A stretch of DNA of 5,734 nucleotides from Nocardioidaceae bacterium (GCA_013813125.1 JACCSH010000308.1:1-5734), one strand, 5' to 3'; numbered from the stretch's first letter, positions 1 through 5,734 are shown. Notes: a model not told the origin generated them from the letters alone. Translations and numbers: made by a program.

Positions 1-574
1 AGCGGAACCGGGGAGAGAACTCGTTCTGCACACTGGCGAGCCCGTCCGGCCCCAACACCTCGACCGCCACCTCGATCTCCTCGACGTTGGCGTTGGAGAT
101 ACCGATCGCGCGGATCTTGCCCTCGTCCTGCAGTGTCTTGAAGTGAGCGACAACGTCGCCGTAGACCATCCAACGATCTGGACGGTGCCACTGGTACAGG
201 TCGATGACATCGCGGTCCAGCGCCCGCAAGGACGCCTCGACGGCCTGGCGAAGATACTTCATCGAACCGTCCCGGCCCCAGGACTCCCCAGATCCGCGCG
301 TTATTCCGCCCTTAGTGCCCACGACGACGTGGTCAACCGATGCGCCGTACGAGGCCAGCGCACGGGCCACGATCTTCTCGTTGTGGCCCATCGCGTCCCA
401 CGATGGCGCATAGACGTCGGCCGTGTCGATGAAGGTGACGCCTGAGTCGAGAGCGGCGTGGACCGTCGCCACGGCTTGGTCCTCACTTGGCTTCTCGTTG
501 TCGCCTAGGGAGAACGGCATCGCGCCGAGTCCGATCGGGTAGAGGTCAAACGGGCCGAGCCTTCGCGTCTGCAT
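1..574 (-). CDS. Aldo/keto reductase, C-terminus cut by window edge
   Basis: This is an NAD(P)H-dependent oxidoreductase of the aldo/keto reductase superfamily, a soluble (beta/alpha)8 barrel acting on carbonyl groups of sugars or small aldehydes. The first 191 residues are readable on the minus strand, from ATG at 574-572. The protein begins MQTRRLGPFDLYPIGLGAMP. The catalytic tetrad of the family is visible: Asp50 and Tyr55 in FIDTADVY, Lys88 in VGTKGG and His130 in LYQWHRPDR. The segment GKIRAIGISN, typical of the family, follows. Family members run about 300-330 residues, so roughly the last third lies outside the window. The start is supported by GGGAGGA seven bases upstream. The gene is divergent from xylA and shares its 312-base control region, so a link to sugar metabolism is likely, but the substrate cannot be read from the sequence. 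The family call is firm; the role is open. Confidence 0.93.
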   Translation of the reverse strand, partial: MQTRRLGPFDLYPIGLGAMPFSLGDNEKPSEDQAVATVHAALDSGVTFIDTADVYAPSWDAMGHNEKIVARALASYGASVDHVVVGTKGGITRGSGESWGRDGSMKYLRQAVEASLRALDRDVIDLYQWHRPDRWMVYGDVVAHFKTLQDEGKIRAIGISNANVEEIEVAVEVLGPDGLASVQNEFSPRFR

Positions 575-575
575 C

Positions 576-590
576 GTGGGATCCTCCCAC
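576..590 (-). promoter_or_regulatory. Perfect inverted repeat covering the aldo/keto reductase ribosome binding site
   Basis: Read on the minus strand, GTGGGA-GGA-TCCCAC forms a perfect 6-bp stem with a 3-base loop. It ends one base before the ATG of the reductase. The likely Shine-Dalgarno sequence GGGAGGA (588-582) lies within the stem and loop. In mRNA it could mask the ribosome binding site; as DNA it could be a protein binding site. The repeat is seen directly; the function is inferred. Confidence 0.45.
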
Positions 591-637
591 CCAGGTAGCG
601 CACACCGACCACGCGGGTGCCGTCGCAAGCGCTGCTG

Positions 638-651
638 TGGAGTGCACACCA
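638..651. promoter_or_regulatory. Near-palindrome TGGAGTGCACACCA, possible operator
   Basis: Twelve of 14 positions are symmetrical around a GTGCAC core. It lies 64 bases upstream of the reductase start, where an operator for that gene could sit. It does not resemble the CAAATCGTTTTG sites, so it would belong to a different regulator. Only one copy was seen, so this is weak evidence. Confidence 0.25.
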
Positions 652-745
652 GCTCGCGGATGCCCCTGTGGGGAGCCAGCAGCGAGAGTACGCAGACGTC
701 GGTGCGCCCCCCCCAACTACCAGGCAGCGGTGGCTGGACCTCCTC

Positions 746-775
746 TTGCCGCGGCTGCAAGACGGGGCTTATGCT
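746..775 (+). promoter_or_regulatory. Candidate sigma-70-type promoter of xylA
   Basis: TTGCCG (746-751) and TATGCT (770-775) are separated by 18 bases, and each matches the housekeeping consensus at four of six positions. Transcription would begin near 782, giving an untranslated leader of about 105 bases. The LacI-type operator at 792-805 lies just downstream of this start, a usual place for repression. The positional agreement strengthens the call, but it rests on sequence alone. Confidence 0.5.
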
Positions 776-791
776 CCGGTCACGCACGATG

Positions 792-805
792 CTCAAATCG
801 TTTTG
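792..805. promoter_or_regulatory. LacI-type operator, copy 1 (upstream of xylA)
   Basis: CTCAAATCGTTTTG is repeated exactly at 5167-5180. Its core CAAATCGTTTTG is symmetrical at 10 of 12 positions around a central CG, the usual form of LacI/GalR-family operators. It is AT-rich in a GC-rich surrounding. It sits at about +10 to +23 of the proposed xylA transcript, fitting a repressor released by a sugar. No regulator gene is present in the window. Confidence 0.65.
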
Positions 806-827
806 TCTGAACCCGAGGAGCGCCACA

Positions 828-856
828 GGACGGGCGTGTGGGAGACCCCCCCGTCC
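828..856 (+). promoter_or_regulatory. GC-rich stem-loop in the xylA leader
   Basis: GGACGGG (828-834) pairs perfectly with CCCGTCC (850-856). An inner GGG-AGA-CCC hairpin (840-848) lies inside, with a five-base bulge on the 5' side and one base on the 3' side. The structure lies between operator and ribosome binding site, ending about 20 bases before the latter. No T-run follows, so it is not a standard intrinsic terminator. It may affect mRNA stability or translation, or be a chance product of high GC content. Confidence 0.4.
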
Positions 857-875
857 GGTCGTCACCTAGCAGCGC

Positions 876-882
876 AGAGGAA
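876..882 (+). promoter_or_regulatory. Ribosome binding site deciding the xylA start
   Basis: AGAGGAA lies four bases before the ATG at 887; counted from its AGAGG core the gap is six bases. It supports this start over upstream in-frame candidates such as 617, which would add 90 residues unlike the family. Confidence 0.7.
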
Positions 883-886
883 GCGC

Positions 887-2077
887 ATGAGCGACTATCT
901 GCCAACCCCAGGGGACAAGTTCTCCTTCGGTCTCTGGACCGTGGGCTGGCCTGCGCGCGATCCCTTCGGTGCCGCCACCCGGCCACCCCTCGATCCGGTC
1001 GAGACCGTGCACCGCCTGGCCGACCTCGGGGCCTACGGGGTCAGCTTCCACGACGACGATCTGGTGCCTTTCGGCTCAGACGATGGCGAGCGCGCTGCAG
1101 TTGTCAGCCGGTTCCGAAAGGCGCTCGACGAGACCGGACTCGTCGTGCCCATGGTGACGACCAACCTGTTCACCCACCCGGTCTTCAAGGACGGCGCCTT
1201 CACTGCGAACGACCGCGCGGTGCGCCGCTACGCCCTGCGCAAGGTGATGCGGAACCTCGACCTGGCGGCCGAGCTCGGCGCGGAGACGTACGTCTTCTGG
1301 GGCGGTCGCGAGGGGTCTGAGGTCGACTCGGCCAAAGACATCCGAGCAGCGCTCGACCGTTTCCGCGAGGGGCTCGACGTGCTGGCCTCCTATGTCATCG
1401 ACTGCGAGTACGGCATCCGCTTCGCGCTGGAGCCCAAACCCAACGAGCCCCGCGGTGACATCTTGTTGCCGACGGTTGGGCACGCTCTGGCGTTTATCTC
1501 CACGCTGGAACACGAGGAGATGGTCGGCCTCAATCCGGAGGTCGGCCACGAGCAGATGTCGAACCTCAACTTCGTGCACGCCGTCGCCCAGACGCTGTGG
1601 CACGGGAAGCTGTTCCACATCGACCTCAACGGCCAGCATGGGCCGAAGTTCGACCAGGACCTGGTGTTCGGTCACGGCGACCTGATCAGCGCATTCGGAC
1701 TCGTCGACCTGCTCGAGCACGGCGGCCCCGACGGAGGGCCGGCGTACGACGGGCCGCGGCACTTCGACTACAAGCCGTTGCGCACCGAGGACATCGACGG
1801 CGTGTGGCAGTCCGCCGCCGCCAACATGCGCACCTACCTGCTGTTGAAGGAAAGAGCAGCGGCGTTCCGCTCCGACCCGGAGGTGCAGGAGGCGCTGGCG
1901 GCTTCCGGGGTGCCGGACCTGTCCACCCCGACTCTGGCCGAAGGCGAGACCTTCTCCAGCCTGGTCGCCGACAAGACCGCCTACGAGCAGTTCGACGCTG
2001 ACGGCGCGGCCTCGCGTGGCTGCGGGTTCGGCCGCCTCGACCAGCTGGCCATCGAGCACCTCCTCGGAGCCCGCTGA
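887..2077 (+). CDS. xylA: Xylose isomerase (class I)
   Basis: This cytoplasmic enzyme converts D-xylose to D-xylulose, the first step of bacterial xylose use, with two divalent metal ions. The 396-residue protein has the compact class I length seen in actinomycetes (about 390). Family landmarks can be followed along the chain: [15 protein letters not shown] near 14-28, the catalytic His55 and Asp58 in FHDDD, FWGGREG at 137-143, EPKPNEPRG with metal ligand Glu182 and Lys184, [10 protein letters not shown] with Glu218 and His221, HIDLNGQ with Asp246, and KFDQD with Asp256 and Asp258. The last ligand, Asp294 in HFDYKP, is shifted by about six residues. A Gly/Pro-rich insertion around 279-286 just before it is not usual in relatives I recall. 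All expected catalytic residues are present, so the enzyme should be active. It is the first gene of the xylA-xylB-thuA run, 84 bases before xylB, and is preceded by a promoter and LacI-type operator. Confidence 0.97.
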   Translation: MSDYLPTPGDKFSFGLWTVGWPARDPFGAATRPPLDPVETVHRLADLGAYGVSFHDDDLVPFGSDDGERAAVVSRFRKALDETGLVVPMVTTNLFTHPVFKDGAFTANDRAVRRYALRKVMRNLDLAAELGAETYVFWGGREGSEVDSAKDIRAALDRFREGLDVLASYVIDCEYGIRFALEPKPNEPRGDILLPTVGHALAFISTLEHEEMVGLNPEVGHEQMSNLNFVHAVAQTLWHGKLFHIDLNGQHGPKFDQDLVFGHGDLISAFGLVDLLEHGGPDGGPAYDGPRHFDYKPLRTEDIDGVWQSAAANMRTYLLLKERAAAFRSDPEVQEALAASGVPDLSTPTLAEGETFSSLVADKTAYEQFDADGAASRGCGFGRLDQLAIEHLLGAR

Positions 2078-2161
2078 GCCCTCCGCCGATCACGGCCGCG
2101 GTGTGGGCGCTGCCCAAGCCAGCCGCACCGGACCTCAGAACCAGGAAGGACACCGACCACC

Positions 2162-3574
2162 ATGCCGCTCGTTGCGGGCATCGACTCGTCGACCCAGTCG
2201 TGCAAGGTCGTCGTACGTGACGCGGACAGCGGGGAGCGGGTCCGCGCGGGATCGGCACCGCACCCCGACGGTACGGAGGTCGATCCCCAGGCGTGGTGGG
2301 ACGCGATGGAGGAAGCGGTCGCCGAGGCCGGTGAGCTAGACGACGTGGTCGCGCTGTCGGTCGCGGGACAGCAGCACGGGATGGTGTGCCTCGACGATCA
2401 GGGCACGGTCATCCGGCCGGCGCTGCTGTGGAACGACACGCGGTCAGCTCAGGCCGCCGACGACCTGATCGAGGAGTTAGGCGGTGGAGAGCAGGGACGC
2501 AAAGCCTGGGCAGATGCAGTCGGCTCCGTGCCGGTTGCATCGTTCACGGTGACCAAGCTGCGCTGGCTGGCCGAGCACGAGCCAGAGAACGCCTCCAGGG
2601 TTGCCGCCGTCTGCCTGCCGCACGACTGGCTCACGTGGCGCCTGGCCGGGTGTGCTGGGCTTGACGCGCTGGTGACGGACCGCTCGGACGCGAGCGGCAC
2701 CGGGTACTGGGCGCCCGCCACTGGGGAGTACCGAGCCGATCTGCTCCAGCGCGCCCTCGGACGTGCGGTCGCGGTGCCTCGTGTGGTCGGTCCGGCTGAG
2801 GCGGTCGGCCACACGTCTGCCGGAGCAGTGCTTGGGCCTGGCGCCGGCGACAACGCCGCAGCCGCCCTCGGCCTGGGCGCGGAGCCGGGAGCGGTGATTG
2901 TCTCGGTTGGCACCTCAGGGGTCGCCTGCGCGGTGGCGAACTCATCCTCGGCCGACGCATCAGGAGCCGTCGCGGGTTTCGCCGACGCCACTGGCCGTCA
3001 TCTGCTGCTGGTAGCCACGCTCAACGCCGCCCGCGTCCTGGACGCCGCAGCACGGCTGCTGGGCGTCGACCGTGAGGAGCTGTCGAGGCTGGCGCTCGAG
3101 ACCGAGCCGGGGGCAGGCGGCCTCGTCCTCGTCCCCTACCTCGAGGGGGAGCGGACGCCGAATCGCCCCGACGCGACAGGGGCTTTGCATGGGCTGAGGC
3201 TGGCCACCGCGACGCCCGGACACCTGGCTCGCGCCAGCGTCGAAGGGATGCTGTGCGGGCTCGCGGACGGCATTGATGCGATCCGCTCCCAGGGCGCGGC
3301 CGTGGAGCGTCTGATCCTGATCGGTGGAGGCGCACGCTCGGAGGCGGTTCGCCGCATTGCGCCGGCTGTGCTCGGGTCGGCGGTGACGGTGCCGCGCGCG
3401 GGCGAGTATGTGGCTGACGGCGCGGCGCGGCAGGCCGCCTGGGTTGTGAGCGGAGCCGTCGCTGCCCCGGACTGGCCACTCGTAGGGGCGGAGATGATCG
3501 ATGCGACCCCGATTCCGGCGGTGCGGAAGCGGTATGCGGGGGTCCGCGACCTGACCGCTCACCGCCCGGCCTGA
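2162..3574 (+). CDS. xylB: Xylulokinase (FGGY family)
   Basis: The enzyme phosphorylates D-xylulose with ATP to xylulose 5-phosphate, which enters the pentose phosphate pathway. The 470-residue protein is full length (relatives are about 460-500). The N-terminal FGGY domain opens with the phosphate-binding segment GIDSSTQS (Asp8). It contains GQQHGM (69-74) and LLWNDTRS (88-95), both characteristic of xylulokinases, and the catalytic base Asp230 in GAGDN. The C-terminal domain carries VSVGTSG (near 248-254), [12 protein letters not shown] (325-336) and the adenosine-site glycines LIGGGAR (386-392). The ATG at 2162 follows AGGAAGGA by 11 bases, a rather long gap. Pairing with xylA identifies xylulose as the likely substrate. 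Residue Leu106 is encoded by TTA (2477-2479), a rare codon in such GC-rich genomes. ThuA follows after 30 bases, so co-transcription is likely. Confidence 0.96.
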   Translation: MPLVAGIDSSTQSCKVVVRDADSGERVRAGSAPHPDGTEVDPQAWWDAMEEAVAEAGELDDVVALSVAGQQHGMVCLDDQGTVIRPALLWNDTRSAQAADDLIEELGGGEQGRKAWADAVGSVPVASFTVTKLRWLAEHEPENASRVAAVCLPHDWLTWRLAGCAGLDALVTDRSDASGTGYWAPATGEYRADLLQRALGRAVAVPRVVGPAEAVGHTSAGAVLGPGAGDNAAAALGLGAEPGAVIVSVGTSGVACAVANSSSADASGAVAGFADATGRHLLLVATLNAARVLDAAARLLGVDREELSRLALETEPGAGGLVLVPYLEGERTPNRPDATGALHGLRLATATPGHLARASVEGMLCGLADGIDAIRSQGAAVERLILIGGGARSEAVRRIAPAVLGSAVTVPRAGEYVADGAARQAAWVVSGAVAAPDWPLVGAEMIDATPIPAVRKRYAGVRDLTAHRPA

Positions 3575-3588
3575 CACTGACCACAAGG

Positions 3589-3595
3589 TAGGAGG
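3589..3595 (+). promoter_or_regulatory. Strong ribosome binding site for the ThuA-like gene
   Basis: TAGGAGG lies nine bases before the ATG at 3605, close to the ideal Shine-Dalgarno sequence. It fixes the start and shows that the front of this gene has intact translation signals, although its C-terminal half is replaced. Confidence 0.7.
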
Positions 3596-3604
3596 CAGAT
3601 ACCG

Positions 3605-4165
3605 ATGCAAGAACTCGAAGGACGCCGGGCACTGGTCGTTCGCGGCGGCTGGGAGGGCCACTGTCCGGTTGACGCGACGACGGACGTGTTCATCCCCTTC
3701 CTACGCGAGCACGGCTATACGGTGGCCGTTCACGATGACCTCGATGTCTACGCGGACGCCGCCGAGCTCGCGCGGACCGACTTGATCCTGCAGTGCTACA
3801 CCCAAGGCACGGCGACCGACGAGCAGGTGAGTACCCTGTGCGCGGCCGTTACTGCCGGCACCGGCTTCGCCGGCTGGCACGGCGGGATCGTTGACTCGTT
3901 CCGCGCCTCGCCCGAGTATTTGCACATGACCGGCGGGCAGTGGGCGGCGCACCTGGCGGTGGCGGTCGTCTCCCAGCCGGAGCTTGTCCAGTGGCGGGCG
4001 GCATCGGTGGCAGTCGAGACGGCGAGCGAACGGACGCGAGGGGTCGCCGTCGCCGACCTACTCACCACCGACGACCCGCCAGCACCGAATTGTCAGATCG
4101 CCGTCGGAGTTGACGTCGACGCTTTCACGGAACTTTTCTTGCAGCGGATCAGATCGCTGTCATGA
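3605..4165 (+). CDS. ThuA-like N-terminal domain fused to a nucleoside hydrolase C-terminus (chimeric, probably non-functional)
   Basis: Residues 1-116 are a ThuA-like (trehalose utilisation) domain with a class I glutamine-amidotransferase-like fold. Visible family features are RGGWEGHCP near 13-21, LILQCYTQG near 60-68, FAGWHGGIVDSFR at 88-100 and YLHMTGGQWAAH at 105-116. ThuA proteins normally run about 215-240 residues, continuing with a Pro/Gly-rich segment and a second half that are absent. From residue 117 the protein instead reads LAVAVVSQPELV, then VETASERTRG, then PPAPNCQIAVGVDVDAF. This matches the end of inosine-uridine-type nucleoside hydrolases. The join is in frame at about 3952. 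Neither part keeps a full catalytic domain; the hydrolase Asp-rich N-terminal motif is missing. ThuA-like proteins often sit with sugar oxidoreductases, and their biochemical role is poorly known. The stop overlaps rbsK by ATGA. A real fusion, a deletion scar and an assembly error are all possible. Confidence 0.85.
   Translation: MQELEGRRALVVRGGWEGHCPVDATTDVFIPFLREHGYTVAVHDDLDVYADAAELARTDLILQCYTQGTATDEQVSTLCAAVTAGTGFAGWHGGIVDSFRASPEYLHMTGGQWAAHLAVAVVSQPELVQWRAASVAVETASERTRGVAVADLLTTDDPPAPNCQIAVGVDVDAFTELFLQRIRSLS
3953..4165 (+). pseudogene. Nucleoside hydrolase remnant (C-terminal ~70 residues)
   Basis: This stretch encodes the tail of an inosine-uridine-preferring nucleoside hydrolase, an enzyme that cleaves nucleosides to base and ribose. 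The pattern LAVAVV-x-x-PELV follows where the family has its conserved His-Asp pair before the last helices. Then come VAVETASERTRG and IAVGVDVDAFTELFLQRI, the usual last strand and helix. About three quarters of the protein, including the N-terminal Asp-rich calcium site, is absent. Its ATGA overlap with rbsK makes sense for an original hydrolase-ribokinase operon that would free ribose and then phosphorylate it. Family assignment is by recalled pattern only. Confidence 0.75.
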
Positions 4166-5106
4166 CGACCGCGCCGCAGGCTGGCCGCGTCGTCGTCGTG
4201 GGCTCGGTTAACCGCGACTACGTCTGTCGACTTGCGCGGCTCCCGGCGCCGGGTGCGACCGTTCTCGGCAGCGACGTCATGGTTGCGTCCGGGGGCAAGG
4301 GCGGCAACCAGGCGGTCGCCGCCGCACACGCCGGTGCCGACGTCTTTCTGGTGGCGTGCGTCGGCGACGACGAGGACGGACGCGCACTCCTCGCAGATCT
4401 CGGCGCCACCGGTGTGCACACGTCTCAGGTGAAGCTGCTCCCCGAGGTGCGCACGGGCGCCGCATTCGTGTTCGTCGCTCCTGACGGAGAGAACTCGATC
4501 GTCGTGGCGCCAGGCGCCAATGGCCGGGTCGATCCCAGCGCCGTGACAGCTGCTGTCGCCGCACTGCTCGACGACTCGGGCGTGCTCGTCGTCCAAGCCG
4601 AGATTCCCGTCCCCGCCGTGGTTTCTGCAATGCAGGCCGCTTCGGGCCACGGCGGCCGGGCGGTCCTCAACCTGGCGCCGTACTGCGAGCTGCCCGCGCA
4701 CGCGATCGCGCTGGCCGACCCGCTGGTCGTCAACGAGACCGAGGCCGGTGAGCTGGGAGGTGAGCCGGTCCGAGGCGTGGCCGGCGCGCAGGCCGCCGCG
4801 GTGAAGCTGCTGGAGCGGGCCCGTTCGGTCGTGGTGACACTAGGGGCGCAGGGAGCCGTCGTGGCCAGCGCGGGCGAAGTCGCGCACGTCCCGGCCGCCG
4901 AGGTGGAGGTCATCGACAGCACCGGTGCCGGGGATGCCTTCACCGGTGCCCTGGCGGCGGCTTTGAGCGCCGGTGAGGACTTGATCTCGGCGGTCCGGTC
5001 GGGAGTGGCAGCGGGTACGTACGCGGTCGGAATGCCAGGTGCGCAGCCGTCGTACCCGAAGACGAACAGCGATGTCAGCCCGCCGCCGTCGTCCAGCCAA
5101 GAATGA
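4162..5106 (+). CDS. rbsK: Ribokinase (PfkB family)
   Basis: This cytoplasmic kinase uses ATP to convert D-ribose to ribose 5-phosphate. The 314-residue protein is full length (about 300-315 in the family). The N-terminus VVVVGSVNRDYV is the ribokinase opening, with the substrate Asp19. GGKGGNQA (44-51) is the first PfkB signature. NETEAGEL (191-198) forms part of the nucleotide and metal site. DSTGAGDAFTGAL (252-264) is the second signature, with anion hole and catalytic base Asp258. GAQPSYP near the end is typical of true ribokinases rather than fructokinases. The ATG overlaps the preceding stop as ATGA and has no good ribosome binding site, so it is probably translated by coupling. That makes its expression depend on the chimeric reading frame upstream. 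A close relative acting on another pentose cannot be excluded. Confidence 0.93.
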   Translation: MTTAPQAGRVVVVGSVNRDYVCRLARLPAPGATVLGSDVMVASGGKGGNQAVAAAHAGADVFLVACVGDDEDGRALLADLGATGVHTSQVKLLPEVRTGAAFVFVAPDGENSIVVAPGANGRVDPSAVTAAVAALLDDSGVLVVQAEIPVPAVVSAMQAASGHGGRAVLNLAPYCELPAHAIALADPLVVNETEAGELGGEPVRGVAGAQAAAVKLLERARSVVVTLGAQGAVVASAGEVAHVPAAEVEVIDSTGAGDAFTGALAAALSAGEDLISAVRSGVAAGTYAVGMPGAQPSYPKTNSDVSPPPSSSQE

Positions 5107-5212
5107 CGGACGCAGAATCGCCGGACCCTCTTGAACATCGGTGCGCGCTCCCTGAGCGTCTGGTCTCTCAAATCGTTTTGCATGGGCACGAGCGCCGAAG
5201 GGAGCCTGTCGT
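5107..5212 (+). other. Intergenic region before the Gfo/Idh fragment, carrying an operator
   Basis: The 106 bases hold a short hairpin CGCTC-CCT-GAGCG (5146-5158), the second LacI-type operator (5167-5180) and a ribosome binding site AAGGGAG (5198-5204). TTGAAC at 5131-5136 could be a -35 element, but no -10 element stands at a proper distance. The operator suggests that a promoter is nearby and that a new transcription unit starts here. No terminator with a T-run follows rbsK. Confidence 0.5.
5167..5180. promoter_or_regulatory. LacI-type operator, copy 2 (upstream of the Gfo/Idh gene)
   Basis: This is an exact 14-base copy of the site at 792-805, with flanks that differ. It ends 32 bases before the ATG at 5213. 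Two exact AT-rich copies, each just upstream of a sugar-metabolism gene, point to one regulator controlling both units. Confidence 0.65.
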
Positions 5213-5506
5213 ATGGCGGACGCCGCTAACGAGGCGCCGATGCACCTCCGGGTCGCCATGATCGGGTACGCCTTCATGGGTGCCGCGCACTCGCAGGGTT
5301 GGCGTAACGCCTCCCGTTTCTTCGACCTTCCTGCTGTGCCGGAGATGACGCTGCTGTGCGGCCGCACCGAGTCGGCCGCAAGAGATGCCGCCGCGAAGCT
5401 CGGCTGGGACGGCTGGATGACCGACTGGCGCGAGGCGGTGGTGCGAGACGATGTCGACGTCGTGGACATCTGCACGCCGGGCGACAGACCGCGGCTCGAT
5501 CTGTGA
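5213..5506 (+). CDS. Gfo/Idh/MocA-family oxidoreductase, N-terminal fragment (truncated)
   Basis: This is the nucleotide-binding front of an NAD(P)-dependent sugar or inositol dehydrogenase. Residues 13-23 read RVAMIGYAFMG, a Rossmann first strand with a variant glycine loop, followed by AAHSQGW as in actinobacterial members. The fold continues to VDVVDICTPGD (81-91), which closes the fourth strand. A family member should then go on to a His-containing loop and the catalytic EKP motif. Here it reads only RPRLDL and stops. The fragment has 97 residues against about 330-390 for intact members, so it lacks the catalytic Lys and the whole substrate domain. It is surely inactive as written. AAGGGAG eight bases before 5213 supports that start; 5240 is an alternative. 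Neither other frame continues the family beyond 5486, so this is loss or replacement of sequence, not a frameshift. Confidence 0.85.
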   Translation: MADAANEAPMHLRVAMIGYAFMGAAHSQGWRNASRFFDLPAVPEMTLLCGRTESAARDAAAKLGWDGWMTDWREAVVRDDVDVVDICTPGDRPRLDL

Positions 5507-5734
5507 GCGGTGGCTGGCCTCGACCACTCGGGCCGACAACTCGGTGGGCCCGCCCGACGAGGGTCTGAGTTCTGTCATCGGCGACTCCGGCGAACGGATA
5601 TCACTGAAGGCCGCCGTGTCTGCCGACCCGGTTGCGATCATGGGAACCGGTACGCCGCCGCCCATCCCGGCGGGTTGGGGCGGCTGGCGAAGCTTTTCGA
5701 CTACGGCGCGCGCCTGCCCTACCACGTCCATCCG
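5487..5734 (+). pseudogene. Class I mannose-6-phosphate isomerase-like fragment, 5' end missing, frameshifted
   Basis: In the frame of 5487 the sequence reads ERWLASTTRADN (5505 onward), then DEGLSSVIG and KAAVSADPVAIMG. In the frame shifted by one it continues NRYAAAHPGGLG and LAKLFDYGARLPYHVHP to the window edge. Together these look like the N-terminal half of actinobacterial phosphomannose isomerase-like cupins. There a segment like WxASTT comes first, and a PxHxHP metal-binding motif follows a conserved LxKLxDxGxRLP stretch. The switch falls in ATGGGAAC around 5640-5647, and one extra G would restore the frame. No start codon or ribosome site precedes it; the N-terminus is replaced by the Gfo/Idh fragment. 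The end lies outside the window. The enzyme would interconvert mannose 6-phosphate or a related aldose phosphate with its ketose. Identification is by recalled pattern. Confidence 0.65.

Larger units (their letters stand above)
575..886. other. Divergent intergenic control region between the aldo/keto reductase and xylA
   Basis: These 312 bases separate two divergently transcribed genes. They hold the reductase ribosome-site inverted repeat (576-590), a near-palindrome (638-651), a candidate xylA promoter (746-775), a LacI-type operator (792-805) and a GC-rich leader hairpin (828-856). There is a run of eight C at 707-714 and a small CCCC-TGT-GGGG hairpin at 663-673. An open frame in phase with xylA extends back to 617, but it crosses promoter, operator and hairpin and resembles no xylose isomerase N-terminus. 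I therefore read the whole stretch as non-coding. No convincing -35/-10 pair was found for the reductase. Confidence 0.7.

Noticed and set aside
143..445. Plus-strand open frame of 100 codons
   Set aside because: It is antisense to the aldo/keto reductase, whose catalytic residues are all visible on the other strand.
663..673. CCCC-TGT-GGGG hairpin as a terminator
   Set aside because: The stem is only four pairs, there is no T-run on either side, and no gene ends nearby.
617..886. Extension of xylA to an upstream in-frame ATG
   Set aside because: The extra 90 residues resemble no xylose isomerase and cover the promoter, operator and hairpin; a good ribosome site precedes 887.
1076..2059. 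Open frame of 327 codons on the minus strand opposite xylA
   Set aside because: It lies wholly antisense to a clear xylose isomerase, matches no family I recognise, and is the usual by-product of GC-rich codon use.
2960..3661. Minus-strand open frame of 233 codons opposite xylB
   Set aside because: Arg/Pro/Ser-rich composition and full overlap with a well-supported kinase mark it as a shadow.
5146..5158. CGCTC-CCT-GAGCG hairpin as a terminator for rbsK
   Set aside because: The stem is only five pairs and is not followed by a T-run; kept only as a minor element of the intergenic region.
3953..5486. Segment between the two junctions as an inserted mobile element
   Set aside because: No terminal inverted repeats, target duplication, transposase or integrase was found, and the two edges share no visible sequence.

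Overview
The window is GC-rich, with tightly packed genes and strong G/C preference at third codon positions. It carries a class I, actinobacterial-type xylose isomerase. It most likely comes from an actinomycete; nothing visible fixes the genus.

Layout. From 1 to 574 on the minus strand lies most of an aldo/keto reductase gene, cut by the window edge. A 312-base divergent control region (575-886) follows, with a candidate sigma-70-type promoter, a LacI-type operator, a GC-rich leader hairpin, and an inverted repeat over the ribosome binding site of the reductase. On the plus strand come xylA (887-2077), xylB (2162-3574), a short ThuA-family reading frame (3605-4165), and rbsK (4162-5106, overlapping its neighbour by ATGA). 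A 106-base gap (5107-5212) holds a second copy of the same operator. It is followed by an N-terminal fragment of a Gfo/Idh/MocA oxidoreductase (5213-5506) and the start of a class I mannose-6-phosphate isomerase-like sequence running off the right edge.

How the genes work together. XylA converts D-xylose to D-xylulose and XylB phosphorylates it to xylulose 5-phosphate, which enters the pentose phosphate pathway. RbsK phosphorylates ribose. A nucleoside hydrolase, of which only the C-terminus remains here, would have released ribose from nucleosides. The theme is pentose and other sugar catabolism. The shared 14-bp operator suggests that xylA and the oxidoreductase gene answer to one LacI-family regulator, which is not in the window.

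What is odd. At two points the sequence passes abruptly from the interior of one protein family to the interior of another. The ThuA domain breaks off near 3952 and continues in frame as the last ~70 residues of a nucleoside hydrolase. The Gfo/Idh protein breaks off near 5485 and is followed, out of frame, by a mannose-6-phosphate isomerase-like sequence that itself has a one-base frameshift near 5643. Either this chromosome has suffered at least two deletions or rearrangements, or the assembly is chimeric. No phage, CRISPR, transposon, tRNA or rRNA is visible, and I see no clear new defence or mobile system.
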